Below, piece by piece: positions 22,340-49,990 of a DNA stretch of 64,000 nt. How positions within the stretch are numbered: the stretch's first letter is position 1; every line of letters starts with the position of its first letter. The position numbers and the translations under genes are program-made. The notes under the pieces are model-generated. The model saw only the letters and a list, made by a program, of their open reading frames with translations. It made no database searches and was not told where the DNA came from. Source of the stretch: Muraenolepis orangiensis (taxonomy: Eukaryota; Chordata; Actinopteri; Gadiformes; Muraenolepididae). The stretch spans positions 5,787,074 through 5,851,073 of the forward strand of contig CM051002.1 in the NCBI GenBank assembly GCA_027704905.1, written 5' to 3'.

Positions 22340-23170
22340 TGGCCTGTGGGCTCTACACAGCGATAACACAACTATGACCTCTGAACTTTCCACTTTGCAC
22401 TAAGCCACACCCTCTTTCAAGGCAGCATATTTTGCCATTCAACACCCTTTACATCAAGCAACGTTCATCATCATGATAGTAGGCTACTATTGCTGTAGAG
22501 GATGCAATGTAGAATAAGAATAAATTCAATTTAAAGTATTTATTTTACTATAATGCATAACATATTCTGTTACTTTTATTTAAAAAATGATTCCTATGTC
22601 TTTCTTTAATAACAAGTTGTAATTGTGTGCATTTGTTTTATTCAGTGGAGAAAAAACACCTCACAGCTAGTTTGGTAATGATAAACACAGGCACATACGC
22701 ACCATATCTTATACTGAGTATCGTTTTTTATCAACTAAATGTATGGCATTAATAAAATAATACTTAAGGACCACCAGACCTAATTTGACAGATGTATGGC
22801 GTCTCACAGGAATACACAGGAACCAACAAACCATCAAAAAGATTGAACATATTGAATCTTTAACATGATAACTAAACTAAATATACTATGAAGTATGTAT
22901 TGGTTTAATAAAATAGCCAATAGCTGTCTGATTAACTTATGTTCATATTCACATCATATATGTGTTTTTGATATATATGCACATTTATCATAATATGCTG
23001 GAATGGTATTGTTATTGAATGTTAATACTTTGTTATAAATTGCATAATGAATGCCCATATATAACATTATACACGATTGTTGGTTTAAAGTGATCTTTAA
23101 CTATATTAACTGCTAATATCTGGTTATGGCTAAAGGTTAGGTTGGTATTGTTGGATCTTTCCATCAGACA
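22340..23170. other. Unit C stretch between hAT remnant and prr13; no separate gene
   Basis: Contains the block 'AACACAACTATGACCTCTGA' (about 22366-22385), which is similar to the promoter-proximal sequence at 515-556. The rest is AT-rich and would be 3' untranslated or intergenic DNA of prr13 copy C. Confidence 0.5.
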
Positions 23171-23174
23171 GCCC

Positions 23175-24113
23175 TCAGTCACTACTGCTGCTGCTGCTGC
23201 TGCTGCTGCAGCACGACTGTGTAGAGAGCAAAACAATTCATATGTTTTATACACAACGACAATCATACAAAGGCTTTTTTAAGTCGTTCAAATGTGAAAC
23301 TGCGCAAAGGTTACAGCCAAATGTGTAACATATTACACATCTTGACTACAGCAAGGGAAGTATTTGTAGATAACAAGTTAAAACATGGGCTTGGCTTCTG
23401 TGAAAGAAAATAATCATACACTGTGTGAATACACTCCCACTACCTCAGGAGCAGGAAGTCGACTCACGGAAAAAATGCTAAAAACATTAACATGACAGTT
23501 GAAACTCACCTTCCCGCCATGTTTATGGGACTTGTGGCCCTTATGCTTCTTCATCTTCTTCATCTTTTTGTCAAGTTTGTGTCCAGCCATGCCCGCACCC
23601 ATGCCCATCATGCCCATGCCCATGCCGCCTACCCCTCCAGTGGGATAGTGACACTTGTCACCCTTGTGGTCGCCCTTGTGGTCGCCCTTGTGGTCACCCT
23701 TGTGACCCTTGTGACTCTTGTGACCCTTGTCACACTTGTCACCCTTATGATGGCCTGCTTTGGGAGAGTGAGGGTAGTGTCCCGGGAGGACACCACCTGG
23801 AGGGCAGTGTCCCGGGAAGACACCACTTGGAGGGCCTCCTGGATAAGCACAGGGAGCCCCAGGGTAGAGTTGCTGTCCTGGGACTCCATAGGGCATGGCC
23901 CCCGGAGGCATATGTGGGGGCATGGCGGGCCCCGGGTACATGGGTGGGTGGACCCCTGGGAGATTGGTTGGATACTGGCAAGGTGGGAAGGCTGGATTTG
24001 TGGCCTGGGGGAAAGCCCCAGGAACGGCATTAGTGTTGTACCCGGGGGGGAAGGCTGGGTTAGGTGGTCCTACAGGAGGAAGACCAATGATTTAAACAAA
24101 TATTACAAATGTA

Positions 24114-24207
<94 letters not shown>

Positions 24208-24248
24208 ATTGTTCAAATGTTTCATAACATACCTTGGTTCGGCCACAT
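23175..24248 (-). CDS. prr13: prr13 copy C, proline-rich protein 13, intact coding exons
   Basis: Three coding exons: 24233-24248 (ATG TGG CCG AAC CAA G), 23510-24069 and 23175-23216; joined, 205 aa. Order of features: MWPNQG start as in PRR13, a long proline/glycine-rich region with repeated 'NPAFPPG' and 'PGGPPSGVFPG'-type motifs, a run of HKGD repeats, a glycine/methionine-rich segment, a lysine/histidine-rich tail (KKMKKMKKHKGHKSHKHGGK), and a final serine run closing with D. Human PRR13 has the same plan (MW start, proline body, KKMKKAHKK tail, serine run). PRR13/TXR1 is reported to repress thrombospondin-1; its molecular function is poorly known. The upstream promoter and first untranslated exon seen in copy D are missing here because the duplication begins inside that intron, so expression is uncertain. 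The serine exon has two Cys codons that copy D lacks. Confidence 0.8.
24118..24207. repeat. (AC)n microsatellite in prr13 copy C intron
   Basis: About 90 bp of AC; only about 28 bp in copy D (29874-29901). It lies between the first coding exon and main exon. Confidence 0.95.
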
Positions 24249-24975
24249 TGCGTTGTTATTCCTAACAGAAGAAAGAGAAGAGATGATGCAGTTGGAAGTA
24301 GACCGTGAAAAGTACATTATATACTTATTTACTATGCTGTACTATACTTTTTTACTTAATTAAAACGTCTTGGTATTGGTCATTTATTGTAGGCCGACTT
24401 GTATAGGTTAATTTGTATGTATAAGGGTATTATTCTCTCAGGAAAATGTGACTCTACTAGTTATTCTAGAAATTCATACTGTGGGAGGGAGTGGGGTTAC
24501 TTCAAATTCCCTTCCCGCATTCCAATGTATTTGTAAATTGTCAGTTAAAACATCTTGAATCTTCTGAATCGACTACAATGCTACTACTAGTCGGGCAGAT
24601 GCACCTGCCCTTAATCGACTCTTAGCACCTGTCCTTCCTTACTTACCTGTGGGACGTTGTTTACTGCTTTAGATACTTGCTTAAGAAATCAAAATCGTAA
24701 GGGTTTATTTAAGGTGATGGGGAGAGTTTCGGTTTACTCGACTCGTGTTACTTGCCTTGTGTCCTGAAATCGGTTCGTCTTTTTTAACCCTTTATTTGAA
24801 CTAAAACAACAACAAAAACAAACGAACGAATTTATTCCAATATATAATCCTATATTATTCCAAAAAACGTTCACACGTTCACAGGTATATAAGTATGTGT
24901 GTTAATACCACTTATATACTTTATATAATATATATAAAGTATATAAGTGGTATTAACACACATAGTACAAATACG

Positions 24976-25047
<72 letters not shown>

Positions 25048-25059
25048 CGTACATAACAG

Positions 25060-25880
25060 AAACAAGACATAGTCCTATGACTATGAACCCTTACAAGATG
25101 AACAGTAACAAGACATAGTCCAATGACTATGAACAGTAACAAGACATAGTCCAATGACTCATTGGACTATGTCTTGTTACTGTTCATAGTCATTGGACTA
25201 TGTCTTGTTACTGTTCATAGTCATAGTCCAATGACTATGAACAGTAAGAAGATGAACAGTATATGTGTTGTCACAGTCCTAGTGACAACACATAGTCCTA
25301 TGACTATGAACAGTACAAATATTTGACATAGTCCTAATAAACCCAGACATTTAAAATTACCAGTCTAAGGCTGACTTTCATTGGAAATATATGTATTCTA
25401 AAACTTTTCAACCTTAATACTTCAGACCTGTTTCATAGTAATGAACAGAAACACATTTAAATTAGAATCATGTTAATACCACATATACACTTTTAAACAG
25501 AGGGTCATTGTATTCTAATTGCATTTTGACTTATCTTGACAGCATTTATACTTTCCAACACATTTATCATAAAAGCTTTCAGAACAGTTAACAGTCAAAA
25601 GATTAACTGAAACAACAGCAACAAGACATAGTCCAATGACTATGAACAGTAACAAGATGAACAGTAACAAGACAAAGTCATATTACTATCAACTGTAACA
25701 AGATGAACATTAACAAGACATAGTCCTATGACTGAACCGTAACAAGACATAGTCCTATGACTATGCACAGTGACAAGATGAACAGTAACAACTGTAACAA
25801 AGACATAGTATAACAGTAACAAGATGAAGAGTAACAACGATAACAAGACATAGTCCTATGACTATGAACAGTAGACGTAT
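25060..25880. repeat. Minisatellite of the CATAGTCC family (unit D)
   Basis: Counterpart of 19255-20080, with one extra unit near 25105-25150 and the same inverted segment at about 25150-25240. Confidence 0.85.
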
Positions 25881-26425
25881 GGCATAGTCCTAATTAACCC
25901 AGACATTTAAAATGACTAGTCTAAGGCTGACTTTCATAATTGCTTCAACTTTCAAATAATAAAATGTATTGATCCTTATTCAAATCATTGGCAGAAAGCT
26001 CTAAACAAATCATAACAGAAGTTATCATAACAGCGTTACAGAATCATAGTAATTAAGCCCATGACGACTAGCCGTCCCGCTAGCTCGCAAGCTAGCAGGA
26101 CTATCATGACTATGTGTAAATGATCGTTACTGCGGAAAAACCGCAATAGTAGATGTTGCAAGAGGTAGAGCATCCTCCCTTTATCTGACCCTGGTGTCAC
26201 ATTGGGACATGTGACACCGATGTGTGTGTGTGATAAATCAGTGCCTGGTATTAAAAAAGAGGGAGGCCATACCAGTGTGACACGCCGGAACCAAATGTAC
26301 AAATACAAAGCTGTACCATTGTGGACAGAAGAATGCAAGGCCAAATGCATTCTTCTTCTTCCGGGAACAAGACACAGCACATTGGCATAAGGACAATGTA
26401 GGGAGGGACCTTAGATGTTGAATTC

Positions 26426-26472
<47 letters not shown>

Positions 26473-27440
26473 TGTATATATATCCAATATGTCCCATTAT
26501 TTTCAGAATTTGTTTTTTAGGATTATTTAATAATAAGATACGGAGAACTGGAACATTGGCCATTGAATGGGCAATGATCTCCTGTAATATAATGCATTGC
26601 TAATCCATCCATCTCCTGCTAATAACAGACAATTGCTCTTATATCCAACGTTTGTAGTGTTCAATGGATAGACTCAATCTCCCACAGCCTTCTGTAATGA
26701 CTTCTTCTGATGAATGTGAGTGTGTGAGTGTGTGGCAACATCAACACACCACATTCATCAGAAGTCATCACAATTTCAACACTCCTCTAACAAATTTGTC
26801 AGCCTACCTACTGCTACCATCCATCAATGTACACAAAGGTGGACATAAGAGCAATTGTCTGTTATTAGCAGAAGATGAATGCTTACCTGGTTTAGCAATG
26901 TGTTCTATTATAGCAGACTTCCATTCAATGGCCAATGATCCGGTTCTCCATATCATATTATTAAATAATCCTAACAAACAAATTCTGAAAATAATGGGAC
27001 ATATTGGATATATATATATATATATATACAGTATATATACAGTATATATACAGTATATATATATATATAATGAATTCAACATCCCTACATTGTCCTCACC
27101 ATTGTCCTTACATCCCTTAATTGGGTCTCTCTCTCCTGATACCAACACATCCACTGCCCTTTTCCTCTGATACTCAAAGGACTTTCCTTCATTAACAATA
27201 TGCCAATGTGCTGTGTCTTGTTCCCGGAAGAAGAAGAATGCATTTGGCCTTGCTGTCCACAATGGTACAGCTTTGTATTTGTACATTTGGTTCCGGCATC
27301 TCACACTGGTATGGCCTCACTCTTTTTTAATATCAGGCACTGACTTATCACACACAAATCGTGACATTTCCCGATACAAAAAATACAAAATGCTACCCTC
27401 TTCCCGTGTTCATATCCAACATGGTTATTACTACAAACCC

Positions 27441-27908
27441 GCGATCAATAATCACCTAATTTGCATATGTCTTGTCATTAGCACTTTCACCTTTTCACTT
27501 TCATTTTGACAGGTGAAAGTGCTCATGACAAGACATATGCCAGGGACATTTGGTGATTATTGATCGCTATTTTGGAACTTAAAGTTACGTTAAGCCTTTT
27601 CACGTGAAGCGTGTTAGACCGGCCCTTTAACCGATAGCCTGTGTGTGGTGGTGCTGTGTTGGGCTGTTACTTCACTACACGGACACTGCTTTACAACTAG
27701 GGTACACTTGTAAATTGGCTGCGACAATCAGATCTGCCTAAATGAGATAAGGCATAAAGTGACTCCACACGTTGTTTTTAATGTTCCAGTCCCTCCGGTG
27801 ATAGTGGGGGGGGGGGGGGGGTCTGTTATGTTGGGGGTCGCGGGCTGAAAAGTTGGGGAACCCCTGGTCAACAGAAGGTCCAGTTGTGATAGACACGCTT
27901 CGCCACTG
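27441..27908. mobile_element. Palindrome plus hAT/MITE remnant (unit D)
   Basis: Counterpart of 21701-22167. The core palindrome arms are 27463-27492 and 27511-27540, with one mismatch (CTCATG for CTAATG). The hAT end ACACGCTTCGCCACTG finishes at 27908. Confidence 0.8.
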
Positions 27909-28915
27909 ATTTACACATAGTCCGACTAATTTCCTCAAATCTATTAACTCTTCCACTACCTTTCCATTGCCGTGTTGAATATGTCCACCTATGTAGTATT
28001 AATGCATTGAAGTCCCAACACCATGTTCCATGGTTGACCTCATCCCATCTAGCAATTTATTCTCACTCTGCCAGTGTCATTGGCCTGTGGGCTCTACACA
28101 GCGACAACACAACTATGACCTCTGAACTTTCCACTTTGCACTAAGCCACACCCTCTTTCAAGGCAGCATATTTTGCCATTCAACACCCTTTACATCAAGC
28201 AACGTTCATCATCATGATAGTAGGCTACTATTGCTGTAGAGGATGCAATGTAGAATAAGAATAAATTCAATTTAAAGTATTTATTTTACTATAATGCATA
28301 ACATATTCTGTTACTTTTATTTTAAAAATGATTCCTATGTCTTTCATTAATAACAAGTTGTAATTGTGTGCATTTGTTTTATTCAGTGGAGAAAAAACAC
28401 CTCACAGCTAGTTTGGTAATGATAAACACAGGCACATACGCACCATATCTTATACTGAGTATCGTTTTTTATAAACTAAATGTATGGCATTATTAAAATA
28501 ATACTTAAGGACCACCAGACCTAATTTGACAGATGTATGGCGTCTCACAGGAATACACAGGAACCAACAAACCATCAAAAAGATTGAACATATTGAATCT
28601 TTAACATGATAACTAAACTAAATATACTATGAAGTATGTATTGGTTTAATAAAATAGCCAATAGCTGTCTGATTAACTTATGTTCATATTCACATCATAT
28701 ATGTGTTTTTGATATATATGCACATTTATCATAATATGCTGGAATGGTATTGTTATTGAATGTTAATACTTTGTTATAAATTGCATAATGAATGCCCATA
28801 TATAACATTATACACGATTGTTGGTTTAAAGTGATCTTTAACTATATTAACTGCTAATATCTGGTTATGGCTAAAGGTTAGGTTGGTATTGTTGGATCTT
28901 TCCATCAGACAGCCC

Positions 28916-29869
28916 TCAGTCACTACTGCTGCTGCTGCTGCTGCTGCTGCTTGACGACTGTGTAGAGAGCAAAACAATTCATATGTTTTATACACAACGA
29001 CAATCATACAAAGGCTTTTTTAAGTCGTTCAAATGTGAAACTGCGCAAAGGTTACAGCCAAATGTGTAACATATTACACATCTTGACTACAGCAAGGGAA
29101 GTGTTTGTAGATAACAAGTTAAAACATGGGCTTGGCTTCTGTGAAAGAAAATAATCATACACTGTGTGAATACACTCCCACTACCTCAGGAGCAGGAAGT
29201 CGACTCACGGAAAAAATGCTAAAAACATTAACATGACAGTTGAAACTCACCTTCCCGCCATGTTTATGGGACTTGTGGCCCTTATGCTTCTTCATCTTCT
29301 TCATCTTTTTGTCAAGTTTGTGTCCAGCCATGCCCGCACCCATGCCCATCATGCCCATGCCCATGCCGCCTACCCCTCCAGTGGGATAGTGACACTTGTC
29401 ACCCTTGTGGTCGCCCTTGTGGTCGCCCTTGTGGTCACCCTTGTGACCCTTGTGATCCTTGTGACTCTTGTGACCCTTGTCACCCTTGTCACACTTGTCA
29501 CCCTTATGATGGCCTGCTTTGGGAGAGTGAGGGTAGTGTCCCGGGAGGACACCACCTGGAGGGCAGTGTCCCGGGAAGACACCACTTGGAGGGCCTCCTG
29601 GATAAGCACAGGGAGCCCCAGGGTAGAGTTGCTGTCCTGGGACTCCATAGGGCATGGCCCCCGGAGGCATATGTGGGGGCATGGCGGGCCCCGGGTACAT
29701 GGGTGGGTGGACCCCTGGGAGATTGGTTGGATACTGGCAAGGTGGGAAGGCTGGATTTGTGGCCTGGGGGAAAGCCCCAGGAACGGCATTAGGGTTGTAC
29801 CCGGGGGGGAAGGCTGGGTTAGGTGGTCCTACAGGAGGAAGACCAATGATTTCAACAAATATTACAAAT

Positions 29870-29904
<35 letters not shown>

Positions 29905-29943
29905 TGTTCAAATGTTTCATAACATACCTTGGTTCGGCCACAT
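28916..29943 (-). CDS. prr13: prr13 copy D, proline-rich protein 13, probably the ancestral active copy
   Basis: Coding exons 29928-29943, 29251-29828 and 28916-28957 join in phase to 211 aa. It begins MWPNQGPPNPAFPPGYNPN and passes through a Pro/Gly-rich body, HKGD-type repeats (one more DKG and one more KDH-containing block than copy C, 18 bp in frame), a Gly/Met-rich segment and a Lys/His tail. The last exon codes for twelve serines and an aspartate. Human PRR13 is 148 aa with the same start, basic tail and serine end; the fish protein is longer because of the HKGD region. Upstream untranslated exons can be placed with donors at 30342 and 30507 and an acceptor just above 29943 (TTAG then GAATAACAACGC). 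A GC-rich promoter region lies at about 30580-30620. Its position next to amhr2 and on the same strand matches human. Confidence 0.85.
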
Positions 29944-30506
29944 TGCGTTGTTATTCCTAACAGAAGAAAGAGAAGAGATGATGCAGTTGGATGTAGACCG
30001 TGAAAAGTACATTATATACTTATTTACTATGCTGTACTATACTTTTTTACTTAATTAAAACGTCTTGGTATTGGTCATTTATTGTAGGCCGACTTGTATA
30101 GGTTAATTTGTATGAATAAGGGTATTATTCTCTCAGGAAAATGTGACTCTACTAGTTATTCTAGAAATTCATACTGTGGGAGGGAGTGGGGTTACTTCAA
30201 ATTCCCTTCCCGCATTCCAATGTATTTGTAAATTGTCAGTTAAAACATCTTGAATCTTCTGAATCGACTACAATGCTACTACTAGTCGGGCAGATGCACC
30301 TGCCCTTAATCGACTCTTAGCACCTGTCCTTCCTTACTTACCTGTGGGACGTTGTTTACTGCTTTAGATACTTGCTTAAGAAAAGTGGTTAAAACACGAA
30401 TCAAAACAAGTGCACGGTATAACCAGGCTATATCGTGACAGTCACGCCATTAAACGAAAATATGATTCGAGGCTATTCGCATAGGTTCAACTTCATTCAC
30501 CCTTAC

Positions 30507-30625
30507 CTTTCCTTCCTTCCTGGTGATCTTTGATCTAAATAAAGAGTGGCGTTATGGCTGAAGTTGTCTTCCGCGTTGGAGGTAAACACGCCCCGCCCGC
30601 CATTAAACGATCCGCGTACATCACA
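30507..30625 (-). promoter_or_regulatory. prr13: prr13 promoter and first untranslated exon
   Basis: A GC-rich block with a GC box (CCCCGCCCGCC on the plus strand) sits just upstream of an exon that ends at 30507 in a GTAAGG donor. The same promoter block is kept in units A (about 6700-6810) and B (about 18690-18800) but absent from unit C. The transcription start is not defined. Confidence 0.5.
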
Positions 30626-31352
30626 GTGTCAACATTACGAGGAGAGAACGACGACTACTACTACGTACCATTATTTTTGTACTGGAAACATCTTGACAAA
30701 GCAACGCATTCATCGGTCTATTATTCAACTGTTAAACGGGTATAACTACATCGTACACAATAGGGGGTGTGGTGGGAATGTTGTCGTGACGAACGCGAAG
30801 GAACATTTTTGTTTTTAATGCGACCACCGTCAGTCATAGAGTATAATATCAGTTATACAGTTTACCTTCATACAGTATAACTTCATATAGTTTACCGTCC
30901 TATAGTATCTAGGGTCTTCAATAGGTCTCCAAACTCATGAGTAGCCTTCATCATTTCATCACATGTAATGATACCATCAGTAGTACAGCGACAACATGCA
31001 TAGTATACAGTAAACAGTATAGTATAATAGGTGACATGAAAAAGGTAGCAATAAAGTCACATTTATTATACATATATAGTATATAAAGTATATCCAACTA
31101 AATGAAATATTAGGGACCGACCTAAAGTAAAAGTATAGGATGTTCGATGCTAAAATGTTGAAATGACTGTTGAAAACAAACGTGTAGAGTACATGTATTT
31201 GTGTAATTATCGCTCACCAAAAAGGGTGGTGGACGTCAAGAGAGAAAATAAGACGAATAAGATGAATGGATAACGCACTACTACTACTACTACTATGTGT
31301 TTTTGGGGCCAAAAACTAAACTAAACTAAAAGGACTAAACCCCAATATAAAA
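30626..31352. other. Intergenic between prr13 and amhr2; amhr2 3' end
   Basis: No gene seen. A minus-strand AATAAA (TTTATT at 31062-31067) about 290 nt past the amhr2 stop is the likely poly(A) signal. Short tandem 'CAGTATAACTTCATATAGTT'-like repeats lie at 30840-30900. Confidence 0.45.
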
Positions 31353-36973
<5,621 letters not shown>

Positions 36974-37533
36974 GGTCACCTAAAACACAAGTTGTCCCAA
37001 CAGGAACATTTTTCATTTAATCAGTCATGGGAAAGAGCAAAGGAGTAACTTCAGTTCCCCAAGGTTACTCCCACTATCACACCACACAGCTGGCCATGGC
37101 CCTGTCTGTACTACCAGGCACATACCTGACCACTAAGGATGGACTAACCCGTAACACACACATACCATGCCCCCAAAAATATAGACAATCAATAAATATT
37201 TCTTGTTTCATTCTTTGTGCATTGTAAAAAAAGAACTAAATAAAAAACATACAAAACAGACAATTCTTTATTGTAATGGGAAATCGTCCACATTCTTACA
37301 GTAGCAGTGTTTTTGTGGCCTCGCCTGCCCCAAGGGGTGAACCAGGCGGGCGGGGTTTCATTGTTTATTATTAGGGTCACGTACTGTGCGTGTGCGTAGA
37401 GTCGGTAATCAAAACACGCACACCACCATTTCCAATTGGGCTAATTGTAAACAGCTACCTGTAGAAAGGGCGGGCGTTTTTATAAGTCCCAAATTCTGCG
37501 GAAAGGACGAAATTGAAAACGACGATTGCCAAA
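36974..37533. promoter_or_regulatory. Shared head-to-head promoter region of amhr2 and cdca7
   Basis: Only about 560 bp separate the two start codons. The cdca7 side has GC boxes (GGGCGGGG near 37348-37355, GGGCGGGC near 37468), a CCAAT box at 37432-37436 and TATAAG at 37481-37486, about 50 bp before the ATG. No clear TATA box was seen on the amhr2 side. The stretch 37374-37480 has a split copy at 10668-10727 plus 14506-14546. Confidence 0.6.
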
Positions 37534-41004
<3,471 letters not shown>

Positions 41005-41101
41005 TTATTCTTATTCTTTGTTACACTATGGTAACTTGGCATGTTTTTAAAAAATGTTATCTGCAACATTTCTTTTGTATGTGAATGTTCTTTTCATTTG
41101 T

Positions 41102-41107
41102 ATTAAA
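41102..41107 (+). terminator. Poly(A) signal ATTAAA of the cdca7-family gene
   Basis: ATTAAA about 100 nt after the stop codon, followed by GT/T-rich sequence (TTATTTGTTGTTTTTC). Confidence 0.65.
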
Positions 41108-41109
41108 TC

Positions 41110-42744
41110 AGTTTTGATAGCTTATTTGTTGTTTTTCAAATTGGACAGGTGACAGTAGGACTTAGGTCATAGTTTTAATCCAGCGGTTGGCATTTGTAGA
41201 AGTATACACAAAATATAAAAAACCTCCCCCATTAAAACAAACATGATGCATAAGGTCACTTCTCCATCCACTTGGTACAAAGACTTTTGAGGTTTCTGAC
41301 GAGATAAAAATTATAATTAATACATTTGACATGAACAACTCATTCTAAACGTGGTGACAATTAATTTAACATTGAGTAAAGTCTCTCCCTAGACCTCTGA
41401 AATTCAATTTAACAAAAATAAAAGTTGTGCATCTGCCTAATGCTGAGCTTTCCAGTTCCAAGTCATCGCATTTCATAAGAGCCAACATTGTTTTAATAAA
41501 CCCTCACAAATCAAGGACCAAGTCATTCATTCGTTCCTCGGGTGGAAAAGTAAGATGAACCTTTTGGTTTGAGCTTAGTTATGCCATACTGGGCATAACG
41601 GCACAGACACAGAAAAATCCTCAAATCAAGATTTAACAAGGAACATTTGTCTGTGGGGGGGGGGGGGGGGGGATTGACATGTAATATCTTCAGGCTAGTC
41701 AAGGCGATAATGCTACAGAACAATGTCCTTGGAAGATATACTGTATAGAATAGAACATTGTATAATAGAAGGCCTAGGAGTTCCCAAACAATATCTAGAT
41801 TTGTAATGCAACAGTAACATAAGATTGTATTGTAGGCTCAAAGAATCTCTTGCAACTAAATATGATCCTCCCATTCTGAAGTCTAGAGGCCTTTTATATT
41901 ATTTGAAAATACAATACTCGACAACAAAAAAGGTTGCATTTGCGATGACATATCAAACAATGATGGCTTTAAGTGTACCACAAGGTCTCAATGACTTCAG
42001 TATGCTTACATGCTCACACAAATCCTCAAGTCAATGATCATCCAAGGTATTTCATCCCTCCTGGCAATATTCAGCCTCAAACGTTGAACAGTTTGATTTT
42101 AAGCATGATTCGAGGTTATCCTAAAAAAAACTAAACATTGAACTATGGCTCCAACCTCCAAGTAATTTCCTAGGTAGAAGATTACGTTACACAAGCTGTG
42201 GGTCTGTCACCAACTAGAAAACACCTGAGATCACTGGGTCCATGAAAAGGCCTCTTAGTCCTAACCATGTTACGCTTGACATAGAACCATAGTGTTACCC
42301 TTTCACAAACAAGGCGGTAAAAGGCTGGTTTCTGAACGAAGCCTTCCTAATACATACAAAATGTGTACGTTTTATTGCAATCCCTATAAAGAAGCGGATT
42401 TGGCTGTTTGCATTGGCATTGTAGTGCCGTTTCCCTTTCACCATAGTTTGAGGAGAGAACAAGGTCAACAAGGTCATCAAGGTCATTAAGGCCGCCACAT
42501 TTCATGTCAACCCCTCGACGTCCTGATAAATGCCATGGATACTTAAAAAAAAAAAAAAAGGAGCGGAAAATGTCCACCTTCCTGTCTCGGCGCCGAGAGA
42601 AATGGGGTCCATTTGCGGTGTGCATTTCTAACCCCGTCCTCTTCACCCCTCCCCCCCTTTCGGAGTAGAGTCTCAAGTCGAACCCCAGCGTCTCGTCCTT
42701 CCTCTCTCTCTGCCCCCCCCCCCCCACCACCACCACTCCCCATC
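41110..42744 (-). other. sp1: Region between cdca7 and the sp1 stop: probable sp1 3' untranslated region
   Basis: No gene seen on either strand. Minus-strand AATAAA at 42371-42376 (TTTATT) and ATTAAA near 41467 are candidate sp1 poly(A) signals. There is a run of about 18 G at 41656-41673. Confidence 0.45.
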
Positions 42745-49336
<6,592 letters not shown>

Positions 49337-49990
49337 ATTGTTCAGGACGGGAGGAGTTTCTCAGGCTCCTTTTTAGGTTGACAACTTTTCAACAACTTCA
49401 CACTAACTTGATAGGCTTCCCGGGGAAGAAGACACACGGGTGCGCTCGATTTCTCGACCACAGTGGCCCGTCTTGACGTAATAGTAGTAGTATTAATAAG
49501 AAGAAGAATCAACGAACAACAACGATTTTATAATTATAATTATAATAATAACCTATTAGCAACCGCCCAGGTTCAGGCACTTTAGCCACTGACATGTGTA
49601 TTGTACGTAGCATGCATTTGCGGCAGACCACATACATCATAGACTATTTGAATGATTAGTCTGGGGCAAATATGATTTCATAAATGATCCAACTCTCTAA
49701 TTCGGATTTACACTCATCGGTGCATTGAATGCGGATGAATCAGAATGAGCGACACAAAACCCCTTATCCTCAAAGCATTGCTCAATAGTGTATATCTGCC
49801 GCCTGATACAACGGCGTATTTTCTAATCGTGTAAAGGCAAACAAAAGAAGCGCACACGTTTCAGCGGAATTCACGATGGACTGTTGGTTCGATCCAATGG
49901 GAATTGTTATTGTCGCGAATGTCTCGTGTCAACCAATGGAATTCAAACACGGGCGGAGAATTGGGCGGGGCCTGCCCCTATGGTAGGTTG
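49337..49990 (-). promoter_or_regulatory. sp1: sp1 5' region and promoter
   Basis: Between the sp1 start codon and about 49990 are CCAAT elements (49932-49936 and one near 49893) and a strong GC box TTGGGCGGGGCC (49961-49972), which Sp1 itself could bind. The transcription start is not defined. Confidence 0.45.

Larger units (their letters stand above)
18895..24676. repeat. Tandem duplication unit C
   Basis: Colinear with 24677-30380 at an offset of 5.74-5.79 kb and nearly identical throughout (isolated substitutions, microsatellite length changes and an 18-bp difference in the prr13 exon). The left breakpoint lies in the right edge of unit B (about 18895). The right breakpoint lies in the intron just upstream of the second untranslated prr13 exon, where 'TACTTGCTTAAGAAA' joins 'TCAAAATCGTAAGGG'. 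Confidence 0.9.
24677..30380. repeat. Tandem duplication unit D
   Basis: Second copy of the unit described at 18895-24676, with the same ordered contents: unit-B right edge, palindrome with (TA)n, minisatellites, LINE fragments, hAT remnant, prr13 exons. It is continuous with the prr13 promoter and the unique DNA leading to amhr2, so this end carries the ancestral prr13 context. Confidence 0.9.

Noticed and set aside
23492..24265. 257-codon plus-strand frame opposite prr13 copy C (and its twin at 29233)
   Set aside because: Antisense shadow of the Pro/Gly-rich prr13 exon plus the (AC)n tract; no independent motif, and the minus strand has the matching splice sites and family features.
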